Positions 8,698 through 16,407 of a stretch of DNA of 64,000 bases are shown here, piece after piece. The stretch's first letter is position 1; each line of letters begins with the position of its first letter. A model generated the notes under the pieces. It did no database searches and was not told the origin of the DNA. It saw only the letters and a program-made list of their open reading frames with translations. Position numbers and translations under genes: made by a program. The DNA comes from Ulvibacterium marinum (GTDB lineage Bacteria > Bacteroidota > Bacteroidia > Flavobacteriales > Flavobacteriaceae): assembly GCF_003626755.1 (NCBI RefSeq), contig NZ_RBCJ01000001.1, positions 744,001 through 808,000 of the forward strand, written 5' to 3'.

Positions 8698-9075
8698 ATG
8701 ATATCAGCATTGAATACATTCCAAGCCACAAGGCTTGAAGAAGTGACCATTTGGTTCAAGGCCGCTGAGGTCTCCAAGTTCCCAAAGAATGGAGGAGCCT
8801 GTGTGAAATATAAGGACAAGCAAATTGCCGTTTTCAATTTTACTCGAAAAGGAGAGTGGTACGCCTGTCAAAACCTATGTCCTCATAAAATGGAAATGGT
8901 ATTATCAAGAGGAATGGTTGGCGTGGATGGCGACCAGCCCAAAGTGGCCTGTCCACTGCATAAAAATACCTTCTCTTTAAAGACCGGGGAAAACCTCAAT
9001 GGAAATTTGGACGCCATTGCTACCTATCCCGTAAGAATTGAGAATAACTTTGTGTATATTGGCTTCTCAGAATGA
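8698..9075 (+). CDS. nirD: Nitrite reductase small subunit with intact Rieske motif
   Basis: This is the small partner of NirB, a Rieske-type domain of 125 residues. Both ligand pairs are present: C61-P-H63 (in NLCPHKME) and C85-P-L-H88 (in ACPLHKNTF), so a [2Fe-2S] Rieske cluster can probably form. This differs from E. coli NirD, which as I recall has lost these ligands. The conserved VLSRGMVG and SLKTGENLNG stretches are typical of NirD. The gene follows nirB by 48 bases and precedes the DUF4202 gene by 16 bases. The role assignment is secure; the cluster is predicted from residues only. Confidence 0.95.
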   Translation: MISALNTFQATRLEEVTIWFKAAEVSKFPKNGGACVKYKDKQIAVFNFTRKGEWYACQNLCPHKMEMVLSRGMVGVDGDQPKVACPLHKNTFSLKTGENLNGNLDAIATYPVRIENNFVYIGFSE

Positions 9076-9091
9076 CTCTTAATAGGCACTT

Positions 9092-9682
9092 ATGGGCGAT
9101 ACGGACAAATTGGCAAAAGCCTTTCATCTTTTTGATATAGCCAATGGTAATGACCCAAACACTGAAACTTTTAACGGGAAAAGCTACCCTAAGGAAGTGC
9201 TTTATGCACTAAGAATGACAGAGACCCTTAACGTCTTTGCCCCTAACGCTTCGGAAGCACTGAAACTTACCACGAGATGCCAACATATTTGCCGGTGGGA
9301 AATCCCTAGGAATCGTTACGAAATGAACCGTGTGGGATATCTGAAATGGCGTCAAGAATTAAAGAAATTCCATGCATCCAAGGCAAAGGCGATCTTGAAA
9401 GAGGTCGGCTATGATCAAGAGACTATCGGACAAGTTGAATTTTTGCTTTTAAAGAAACAACTAAAAAAAAACGAGGAAACCCAAATCCTTGAAGATGTGA
9501 TTTGTTTGGTTTTTTTAAAACATTACTTCGAGCCTTTTGCCAAAAAGCATGATGAGATGAAGGTGATCGACATTCTTCAGAAGACCTGGCGCAAAATGTC
9601 GGATAAGGGTCGGCAAGCGGCGTTGCAAATCCCATTTTCTGATAGGGCATTAGCTATGGTAACGAAAGCTGTATCAGGCTAA
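9092..9682 (+). CDS. DUF4202-type protein of the nitrite reductase operon
   Basis: This is a soluble protein of 196 residues without signal peptide or membrane segment. The conserved signature is LTTRCQHICRWEIPRNRY, near residues 58-75, with His and Cys residues that could bind metal. A helix-rich C-terminal half includes LEDVICLVFLKHYFEPFAKKH. I recognise the family as DUF4202, often found beside nitrate/nitrite assimilation genes, but its biochemical function is not established to my knowledge. The His-rich helical pattern recalls HD-type hydrolases; that is only a suggestion. Its place between nirD and a nitrate-sensing kinase points to a regulatory or accessory role in nitrogen assimilation. 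Confidence 0.85.
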   Translation: MGDTDKLAKAFHLFDIANGNDPNTETFNGKSYPKEVLYALRMTETLNVFAPNASEALKLTTRCQHICRWEIPRNRYEMNRVGYLKWRQELKKFHASKAKAILKEVGYDQETIGQVEFLLLKKQLKKNEETQILEDVICLVFLKHYFEPFAKKHDEMKVIDILQKTWRKMSDKGRQAALQIPFSDRALAMVTKAVSG

Positions 9683-9710
9683 CCTCAAACTTTGATTTAC
9701 GTTATCCGCT

Positions 9711-11558
9711 ATGGAAAACCAAAAGCAACAACAGGCACTGGATACTGCTACTTTTTTAAGGGTTAGGAAGTGGTACCTGTTAGCTATTGCTACTATTGCC
9801 TTAACAATTATCGTTGCCCAAATACTGATTCAACAGCATCTGAATTTACAGTTGAACGACTCAAGGGTCATCAATGTGGCAGGGCGGCAAAGAGCTTTTA
9901 GTCAAAAATTGGTTAAAGAAGCTTTACTACTTCAAACCGCTGAATCGGATACTAAAGCACAAGAAAGGATTCGAGAAGACTTAAAACAAACACTATTTGT
10001 GTGGAAGACATCCCATGCGGGGCTTCAAAATGGCAACGATAGCATTGGCCTTCCCAAGGAGGAGAACAAAACTATTTTAAGTTTGTTTAAAGATTTGAAT
10101 CCGCATCATCAAGCCATGGTCAATGCAGCAGAAACTATGCTAAGCGAAGGCTCTAAACCAAATATTCCCGCCGATGCATATGAAAGTCAGCTTCAAGTGC
10201 TCTTGGACAATGAAGGTGATTTTCTGATAAAAATGGATGCTATAGTTAATGAATACGATGCCTTAAGCAAAGAAAAACTTCAAAGACTAAAGCTAAAGGA
10301 GTACCTCTTGTTGGCTTTGTCCCTGTTGATTCTGTTATTGGAAGTGGCCTTTATTTTTAGGCCCCTTTCCATACAGATTCGGGAGACTATTTCTAAATTG
10401 ATCCAAAGTCAAATAGAATCGGACAATACCGCCTCTAAGGTCAAACGTCTCTTTGAAGAAAAGGAACGCTCATTACAGCAGCTTCAGGAGCTCAATTTTG
10501 TAATTGACAACGCCGCCCTTTTCGCAAGTATTCGAAAAAATGGAACGGTGGTATTCATAAGCAAAAAATTTATGAATTTATTGGGTGTTCCCAATGTACA
10601 GTTGAACTCACCTCTTTCTGAAATCCTTACTGAAGATGAAGGGCAACAACAATACCTTCGCGAAATAGTCACAAGCAAGCGAAAGAACATTCGCAACGAG
10701 GAAATTGAGATAACGACCAAAACCGGAACGCATCTCTGGTTGGACATGTCCATTATCCCCATGCACCAATCCAGCTTGGAACAAAGCGTGCTAATATTAT
10801 GCTCTAACATTACGGAACGCAAAAAGAACCAGTTAAAAATAGAGGAACTGACCAAACAGAATTATGAGGAGCGCATGCAACAAAAACAGTTGCAGGCAAG
10901 CCAGATCGTGGAGGGACAGGAAGAAGAACGAAAGCGTATCGCTAAGGACATCCATGATGGTATAGGGCAGATGCTCACAGCCCTAAAGTTCAATATCGAA
11001 TCCATAAACTTAGACCAGAAGGAAAAGACCAAAGAAAAAATCGCTTACTTGAAAACTCTTGCTTCAGACTTGATAAAAGGGGTGCGCACGGCAACCTTTA
11101 ACCTTACCCCACCAGAATTGGAAGACCATGGCATTTTCCCGGCACTACAAAAAATGACCACTGAACTGAGTAAGCTTACGGGGGAAAACATTTTGTTTGA
11201 GAACAAGACCGAGGAAAATATCCGTTTTGATTCGTTGGCCGAAACAAACATATACAGGGTAACGCAGGAGGCGGTCAACAATGCCATAAAGTATTCAGAG
11301 GCCAACTATATTCTGGTCACTATCAACCATGTTGACGGGCTTTTGAGCGTGGTAATTGATGATGATGGTAAAGGCTTTGATCCTTCAGTTTTGGATAAGG
11401 TGGCCAAAAAGAATAGCGAGGGAGGTATGGGAGTCTTTTTCATGAAAGAACGCGTAAATTATATTAACGGACGCTTATTCATCAATTCTATACCCGGGGA
11501 AGGCACGAGGGTAACTATCAACTATAAAGTTGGCGAAGCTATGTTGGACAATTCATAA
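9711..11558 (+). CDS. NarX/NarQ-like nitrate-sensing histidine kinase with PAS domain
   Basis: This is a membrane sensor kinase of 615 residues. TM1 is about 21-41 and TM2 about 202-224, enclosing a helical periplasmic domain. Just after TM1, DSRVINVAGRQRAFSQKL resembles the PilJ/NarX-type P-box that binds nitrate or nitrite. A PAS domain occupies about 255-375, then a HisKA_3 dimerisation box EEERKRIAKDIHDGIGQMLT with phospho-acceptor His415. The HATPase domain follows, with N-box EAVNNAIKYSEA (about 517-528) and DDDGKGFDP. HisKA_3 kinases normally pair with NarL/LuxR-type response regulators, but none is encoded next to this gene. It starts 28 bases after the DUF4202 gene and probably belongs to the nir operon, so it may sense the pathway's own substrate. 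Confidence 0.92.
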   Translation: MENQKQQQALDTATFLRVRKWYLLAIATIALTIIVAQILIQQHLNLQLNDSRVINVAGRQRAFSQKLVKEALLLQTAESDTKAQERIREDLKQTLFVWKTSHAGLQNGNDSIGLPKEENKTILSLFKDLNPHHQAMVNAAETMLSEGSKPNIPADAYESQLQVLLDNEGDFLIKMDAIVNEYDALSKEKLQRLKLKEYLLLALSLLILLLEVAFIFRPLSIQIRETISKLIQSQIESDNTASKVKRLFEEKERSLQQLQELNFVIDNAALFASIRKNGTVVFISKKFMNLLGVPNVQLNSPLSEILTEDEGQQQYLREIVTSKRKNIRNEEIEITTKTGTHLWLDMSIIPMHQSSLEQSVLILCSNITERKKNQLKIEELTKQNYEERMQQKQLQASQIVEGQEEERKRIAKDIHDGIGQMLTALKFNIESINLDQKEKTKEKIAYLKTLASDLIKGVRTATFNLTPPELEDHGIFPALQKMTTELSKLTGENILFENKTEENIRFDSLAETNIYRVTQEAVNNAIKYSEANYILVTINHVDGLLSVVIDDDGKGFDPSVLDKVAKKNSEGGMGVFFMKERVNYINGRLFINSIPGEGTRVTINYKVGEAMLDNS

Positions 11559-11570
11559 ATAAGGAAGAAT

Positions 11571-11936
11571 ATGAAGATAAGAATCAAAGGCAATTCAGTA
11601 CGGATCCGGCTGACCAAACCGGAGGTAGCGGCTTTTTGCCAAAAAGGCCGATATGAGGAAACGACGAACTTTGGGACAAAAACCCTAATTTATGCCCTTG
11701 AGGGCAAAGCGGGAATCAAAGAATTGGAAGCTGATTTTGTGGGAGACACCATCACCCTTTACCTTCCCCAAGAGGAACTTTTAACCTGGGCCAACAACAA
11801 TCGCGTAGGCTATGTCAACTCGGTAGATTGGAACAATCGCGGTGCTCTTTCCCTTTTGGTGGAAAAGGACTTTACGTGTTTGGACAATACCATAGAGGAT
11901 CAATCTGATAACTATCCAAATCCAAAATTGTTATAG
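11571..11936 (+). CDS. Small uncharacterised protein (DUF7009-like)
   Basis: This gene of 121 codons starts 12 bases after the sensor kinase gene, and the close spacing indicates translation from the same message. The product begins MKIRIKGNSVRIRLTKPEV and is rich in beta-strand-like alternation, with no signal peptide, cysteine cluster or membrane segment. I associate the N-terminal pattern with a small family named DUF7009, but this is from memory and no function is known to me. Its position as last gene of the nir operon suggests an accessory or regulatory role. A hairpin at 11938-11962 starts two bases after its stop codon. Confidence 0.8.
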   Translation: MKIRIKGNSVRIRLTKPEVAAFCQKGRYEETTNFGTKTLIYALEGKAGIKELEADFVGDTITLYLPQEELLTWANNNRVGYVNSVDWNNRGALSLLVEKDFTCLDNTIEDQSDNYPNPKLL

Positions 11937-11937
11937 T

Positions 11938-11962
11938 GGAATCATTTGTGAGAAATGATTCC
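11938..11962. terminator. Bidirectional hairpin between convergent genes
   Basis: A perfect 10-bp stem, GGAATCATTT (11938-11947) with AAATGATTCC (11953-11962), encloses a 5-base loop. It sits in the 31-base gap between the end of the nir operon and the end of the opposing AraC gene, as expected for a shared terminator. There is no strong U-tract directly after the stem on the forward strand, so termination efficiency is uncertain. Confidence 0.6.
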
Positions 11963-11967
11963 CTAAG

Positions 11968-13092
11968 CTAATTAGTATCCTTTTTATATTCGGTCGGGGT
12001 TTGACCGGTAAACTTTTTAAAGGCTCTATTGAACGATGCTTTGGAATTAAATCCACTTTCAAATGCTATTCCTAAAAGAGTGAGGTTTTGATAGTCCCCC
12101 AGCCGTATTTTTTCTTTTGATGCCTCCACACGGTACATATTTATGAAATCAAAAAAGTTTTTCCCCTCAAGACTATTGATGACTTGGGACAAATGATTGG
12201 GTTGCACTTTTAACTTCTCGGCCAGATTGTACAAAGTGAGCTCCTTCTCCAAATAAGGTTTTGCGGTTTTCATCAATTCCAACAAGGCTGCCTGTATCTG
12301 TTTGGATCCTTTTGCATCCAAGCCGGAATTCTTATACTTCAAGGAGTCGACCTTTGCCATTTCTCCTTCCGGCCTAGTATTGGAATAAGAATCCGGATAT
12401 TGCGAAGCAATGAACACGGAAGGTTGGTTAAGACCAAAATACCCCATCAGGAAAATGAACAGGCAGATGGCAAAATGGGCAATCCCCCCTCCATATTGTG
12501 GAATCACTATTGCCGTAAACCTATCCAGCAATAAACCGGAACCGGCAATAAACCATATGATGAGGATACCCCAGCTTAGAAAACTGATCCAATCTAAATT
12601 CTTATGCTCCACATTGGAGAAAATATGTGCTACATGTGTCCTATGCTCTTTCAGCTTTACAAGCACAAGGATAAGATACGCCAAGAGGCTACTCATCTTT
12701 AGGATGGTAATCGTGTTTCTCGTAATCGAGGCCATTTCCGTGTTGGAAAAAATCTGAATTAAAAAAAGAAAGTACCCAATGCCAAACGGAATGAAATGAT
12801 AAACATATTTCCACTTTAGGCAAAAGCCTTCTTCGGTCAGTGATTTGGTGTACAGCCAAAGTAACGGCCCATGAGCAAAAATGGAAACTTCGCTGAACTC
12901 AAGAATTAAATGTTGCCCCAATGAAAATGGCAAGGTGGCCTCATAAAGCACGAAAAGGGAAATCAGATTTGCAACGAACACAATCAGCCAAACCACAAGA
13001 ATTCGGTTTGGCAAGGATTTGTTCCGCTTTCCCAAAATCAATGCAATGATAAAAAGGGTCAAGCTCCCGCTGGCAACAAACAGGTACTGCAT
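11968..13092 (-). CDS. AraC-family regulator with membrane-embedded N-terminal domain
   Basis: The protein has 374 residues. The N-terminal half contains about seven hydrophobic segments between residues 1 and 225 (for example FVASGSLTLFIIALILG and HFAICLFIFLMGYFGL), and the C-terminal about 100 residues form an AraC double helix-turn-helix. The second recognition unit is visible in GIAFESGFNSKASFNRAFKK followed by FTGQTPTEYKK at the end. A short linker joins the two halves. This integral-membrane AraC layout is common in Flavobacteriia and suggests direct sensing of a membrane or extracellular cue. It diverges from the ABC transporter/serine hydrolase genes across 158 bases, making those genes its most likely targets. 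The signal is unknown. Confidence 0.9.
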   Translation of the reverse strand: MQYLFVASGSLTLFIIALILGKRNKSLPNRILVVWLIVFVANLISLFVLYEATLPFSLGQHLILEFSEVSIFAHGPLLWLYTKSLTEEGFCLKWKYVYHFIPFGIGYFLFLIQIFSNTEMASITRNTITILKMSSLLAYLILVLVKLKEHRTHVAHIFSNVEHKNLDWISFLSWGILIIWFIAGSGLLLDRFTAIVIPQYGGGIAHFAICLFIFLMGYFGLNQPSVFIASQYPDSYSNTRPEGEMAKVDSLKYKNSGLDAKGSKQIQAALLELMKTAKPYLEKELTLYNLAEKLKVQPNHLSQVINSLEGKNFFDFINMYRVEASKEKIRLGDYQNLTLLGIAFESGFNSKASFNRAFKKFTGQTPTEYKKDTN

Positions 13093-13250
13093 TGTTTTTT
13101 CATTAAAGGTAGAGATTTGTAAAAAGAACCGAGGATCACTTTACAGGATTTGGTCTCATATCTCACGGAAATGGTACCAACCTTCATGTTGCAGCGCTTA
13201 TCATCTTCAATTATTCGTGTTTTGTCAGTGAAATTCAAAAATCACATAAC

Positions 13251-14006
13251 ATGGATATTGCTCCAATTGTAAAGACAAAAGCGTTAAGCAAATCATTTAA
13301 TGGAGGCTCGAAGAATCATACCGGTATTGCCAATGTAACTATTGAAATAAATAAAGGAGAGTTTAGCGTTATCATGGGGAATTCCGGATCGGGGAAATCG
13401 ACACTGCTGTATTTGCTAAGTGGATTGGACCATCCCTCCCAAGGACAGATCTTCCTGAACAATACTCCAATTCATAAGCTTGGCGAAAAGGCCATGGCCC
13501 TTTTTAGAAGAAACCATATCGGTTTTGTTTTTCAGGACCATAATCTCATCTCCGAGCTAAGTCTCAAGGAAAACATACTCATTGTAGGCTACTTGTCCAA
13601 GCGGGACAGGAAAGTGGTTCAAGCAAGGACATCTCTGCTAATGAAGGAATTGGAATTGGAAGGCCTAGCGGATAGATTGCCCTCACAGGTTTCGGGAGGG
13701 GAACGCCAGCGATGTGCCATTGCCCGGGCCCTAGTGAATAACCCGAAGATTCTCATGGCCGACGAACCTACGGGCAGCTTAAATTCCTCGGCCTCTAAAA
13801 AGGTGCTTTCCTGCTTTAAAAAGGTTCATAACGAGGGACAGACCATACTGATGGTTACCCACGACCCGAAATCCGCCTGTTATGGGGATAGGGTTCTCTT
13901 TATACAGGATGGGCAGTTGGTAGACTCTTTCAAATTTGAAAAAAACAATGATTTGGAAAAACGTAATGAAGCATTGTTAGGCTGGTTACGGTCTTTGGGC
14001 TGGTAA
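13251..14006 (+). CDS. ABC transporter ATPase (LolD/MacB type)
   Basis: This is a cytoplasmic ATPase of 251 residues for an FtsX-type permease. Walker A is GNSGSGKST (43-51), the Q-loop Gln is Q95 in GFVFQDHNLISEL, the signature is VSGGERQR (147-154), Walker B ends DEPTG (171-175), and the switch His is H204 in VTHDP. The D-loop reads SLNSS where SLDS or NLDS is usual, a conservative change of Asp to Asn. The FtsX-type permease gene starts 19 bases downstream, so the pair forms a complete two-gene transporter. The family's members export lipids, lipoproteins or peptides or act in peptide sensing; the substrate here cannot be told. A divergent AraC gene likely regulates the unit. Confidence 0.93.
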   Translation: MDIAPIVKTKALSKSFNGGSKNHTGIANVTIEINKGEFSVIMGNSGSGKSTLLYLLSGLDHPSQGQIFLNNTPIHKLGEKAMALFRRNHIGFVFQDHNLISELSLKENILIVGYLSKRDRKVVQARTSLLMKELELEGLADRLPSQVSGGERQRCAIARALVNNPKILMADEPTGSLNSSASKKVLSCFKKVHNEGQTILMVTHDPKSACYGDRVLFIQDGQLVDSFKFEKNNDLEKRNEALLGWLRSLGW

Positions 14007-14025
14007 GTATAGTCTATAAAAAGAA

Positions 14026-16395
14026 ATGGATATGAGAAGTCTTCTACTTATACATCTAAAATACCTTATCAAACGCAAAAGAGAGTTCCTGTTGGTAGGG
14101 TTAAGTTTGGTTTTGACCATTCTTCTGCTGAGCATAGCCCTTAGCTTGCTGCGCATCATCGGACAACCTTTTGATATCACTTTTAACAACCTTAAGGCCT
14201 CTGAAATTCTTTTGCTGTTCGATACTAGAGACGATGATAAGGATAAAATTACCCAATGGTTTTCCAAGCAAGATGAGGTCTTGGACGTGTCGGCATCAAG
14301 CCCCTATATGATGGTGAATGCACCGCTTATTCATGGGGAAAGAGAAATAGACCTCAGTGTTCAGTTAACGGAACACAACACTGACCACTTTACCCAGGAT
14401 CAGATTCGGATTCTAAAAGGAGAATCCAATGAACATCCCAATCATGGTGAAATATGGCTCCCCAGTCACTTTGAAAGAAGTTTTGACCTACAATTGGGTG
14501 ACACCCTCGGATTGAGTATAAATGGGTCGTTACGGGAGCTCAGAATCTCGGCATTTGTGGTAGACCCTCATTACTTGAGCGCTATTTTCAACCCTACCCG
14601 TGCCTGGGTGGCTCCGGGCGAACTACCTTTTTTGGCACCCCTTTCCGAATTGAACAACAATATGATCGGAATTAGGCTTAGGGACAGGGCGCAGTTGGAT
14701 ACGTTTTGGAAACGTTTCAACGAAAATTTTGACTATTCCGGAAAGAGCCTTCAATATCCACTTTTTAAAAGGGCTTTCACAAGCCTCTACACACTGTTGA
14801 GCTCTGTTTTATTGATTTTTTCGGTTATGGGACTTTTGATATCGCTCCTCATAATCAATCACACCATTTCAAGTCACGTCTTTTCTGATTATAAACAAAT
14901 TGGGGTTCTAAAGGGGTTGGGATTTACCCCAGGGAATATGGTAACGCTATATCTAATGCAAATGGGCTTTCTTGCCTTGGTGGCACTTCCATTAGGGTTG
15001 TTTGTCTCATGGTTCGTGGTTAGAGGTGTGGTCAATTGGATCATTGAACCCATGGGGATCCCGAATTTTACGTATGACCTTAGTACGCCAGTATTGGTGT
15101 CTTTTGGGATAACGTTGTTTTTGATTTTTGCGGTTTCGTTTTTTTCTGCTAGAAAGGCGGGTCTTGTAAAACCCGTAGAGGCCATTCGGAACTCTTTTCA
15201 AACCAATGGACGCCCTTCCAAAAAAGCATCTAAAGCATTTTCTTCTTCATGGCTTCCATTATCGCTGTTATTGGGGGAACGTTTTTTAAGTAGCCAAAAA
15301 AGGAATCTGATTCTCATGGGAATCAATACGGCAGGAATTGTATTTGTGGTCATTTTTTGTGTGAACATCGCCAATTCCTTTGACAAAATCCATACGGACC
15401 GTACTTCGTGGGGTTTTGATAATGCCGATGTTGTGGTCAACCGCAGTAGCTCCGTTGTTCTTGCTCTCAAGCACAGCCAATTTATGGAAATGCTGGAGGG
15501 ATACGATGACGAAATACGAACGATATCCCCGTATAATTACACCAATCTTTTTATACTCTCCCAGAACAATAAAACGATCAAGGAACTACAGGGAAAAGTC
15601 TATTCCCGTGCAATTTCCAAAACGGGATTGGAAAACATTATGGGAAATCATCCTAATGGGGCAGACGAGATAGCACTCTGTGTGGGAACAGCGGAGGAAT
15701 TTGAAAAACAAGTCGGTGATAGTATCGCTGTTTTTATCGAGGGGCAAAAAAAAGTATTCTCAATAACGGGCATATATCAGGATGTTGGGAATTTTGGAAA
15801 GGGCTTTCGTTTGCAAGAGAAAGCTTTATTGGAATTAAACCCATTATTTGAACCCCAATTTTATGGCTTGGAATTGTACCCCAACGTAGAGCGGGACGAA
15901 TTTAGATTACGGCTGGAAAACCAATTTGGTGAAACCATCCGGACCGAACTGAGTGTGGAAGAAAGAAAAGCCATGGTATCCATGGTTATGAATATACGAA
16001 TAGCGGTTTTTACCATTTCCTTGTTCTTCGTTCTGGTCTTGGTTTTGATTATTTATAATGATCAGAACATCTATATCCAACAGCATAAAATATCCTTTGT
16101 AAAACTCAAGTCCCTTGGATTTACAACCAAGGATTTGAGAATGATTTTACTCTGGAAGACAATTATGAGTTTGGCTTTGGGGATGTTCATAGGGATTCCT
16201 TTATCCCTTTGGTTAGGGCCTAAAATAATGAATTTCCTTACTGCCGATATTGGCTTGGTCCGTTTCCCTTTTATCCCATCCTCAATGGGAATGGTAGTGT
16301 CAATGGTTGTCCTTTTTGTATTAGGGGCAATATCCACATGGTTTGCCGCGGCTGCCGTGCGAAAAATAAATTTTAGAATAATCTCCAACCTTTAA
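14026..16395 (+). CDS. FtsX/MacB-type ABC permease, partner of adjacent ATPase
   Basis: This is an inner-membrane permease of 789 residues with two FtsX-like halves. TM1 lies at about 21-46, followed by a large extracytoplasmic domain to about residue 245. A hydrophobic cluster follows near 250-385 (LYTLLSSVLLIFSVMGLLIS and further), with a coupling stretch FSDYKQIGVLKGLGFTPGN. A second set starts near residue 425 (NLILMGINTAGIVFVVIFCV) and ends with three helices near 655-785, including the coupling-like SFVKLKSLGFTTKDLR. It lacks the MFKNYLKIAWR start and LRTE end shared by P1-P16 downstream, so it is a different subfamily. A start at the third codon (14032) is also possible. The serine hydrolase gene begins 12 bases after its stop, so the three genes are probably one operon. 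Confidence 0.92.
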   Translation: MDMRSLLLIHLKYLIKRKREFLLVGLSLVLTILLLSIALSLLRIIGQPFDITFNNLKASEILLLFDTRDDDKDKITQWFSKQDEVLDVSASSPYMMVNAPLIHGEREIDLSVQLTEHNTDHFTQDQIRILKGESNEHPNHGEIWLPSHFERSFDLQLGDTLGLSINGSLRELRISAFVVDPHYLSAIFNPTRAWVAPGELPFLAPLSELNNNMIGIRLRDRAQLDTFWKRFNENFDYSGKSLQYPLFKRAFTSLYTLLSSVLLIFSVMGLLISLLIINHTISSHVFSDYKQIGVLKGLGFTPGNMVTLYLMQMGFLALVALPLGLFVSWFVVRGVVNWIIEPMGIPNFTYDLSTPVLVSFGITLFLIFAVSFFSARKAGLVKPVEAIRNSFQTNGRPSKKASKAFSSSWLPLSLLLGERFLSSQKRNLILMGINTAGIVFVVIFCVNIANSFDKIHTDRTSWGFDNADVVVNRSSSVVLALKHSQFMEMLEGYDDEIRTISPYNYTNLFILSQNNKTIKELQGKVYSRAISKTGLENIMGNHPNGADEIALCVGTAEEFEKQVGDSIAVFIEGQKKVFSITGIYQDVGNFGKGFRLQEKALLELNPLFEPQFYGLELYPNVERDEFRLRLENQFGETIRTELSVEERKAMVSMVMNIRIAVFTISLFFVLVLVLIIYNDQNIYIQQHKISFVKLKSLGFTTKDLRMILLWKTIMSLALGMFIGIPLSLWLGPKIMNFLTADIGLVRFPFIPSSMGMVVSMVVLFVLGAISTWFAAAAVRKINFRIISNL

Positions 16396-16407
16396 ACTCC
16401 TTGAACC

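Noticed and set aside
13251-16395. Treating this ATPase/permease pair as the founding member of the downstream array
   Set aside because: The permease lacks the MFKNYLKIAWR start, the LRTE end and the typical coupling sequences, and the pair is separated from the array by opposite-strand regulatory genes.
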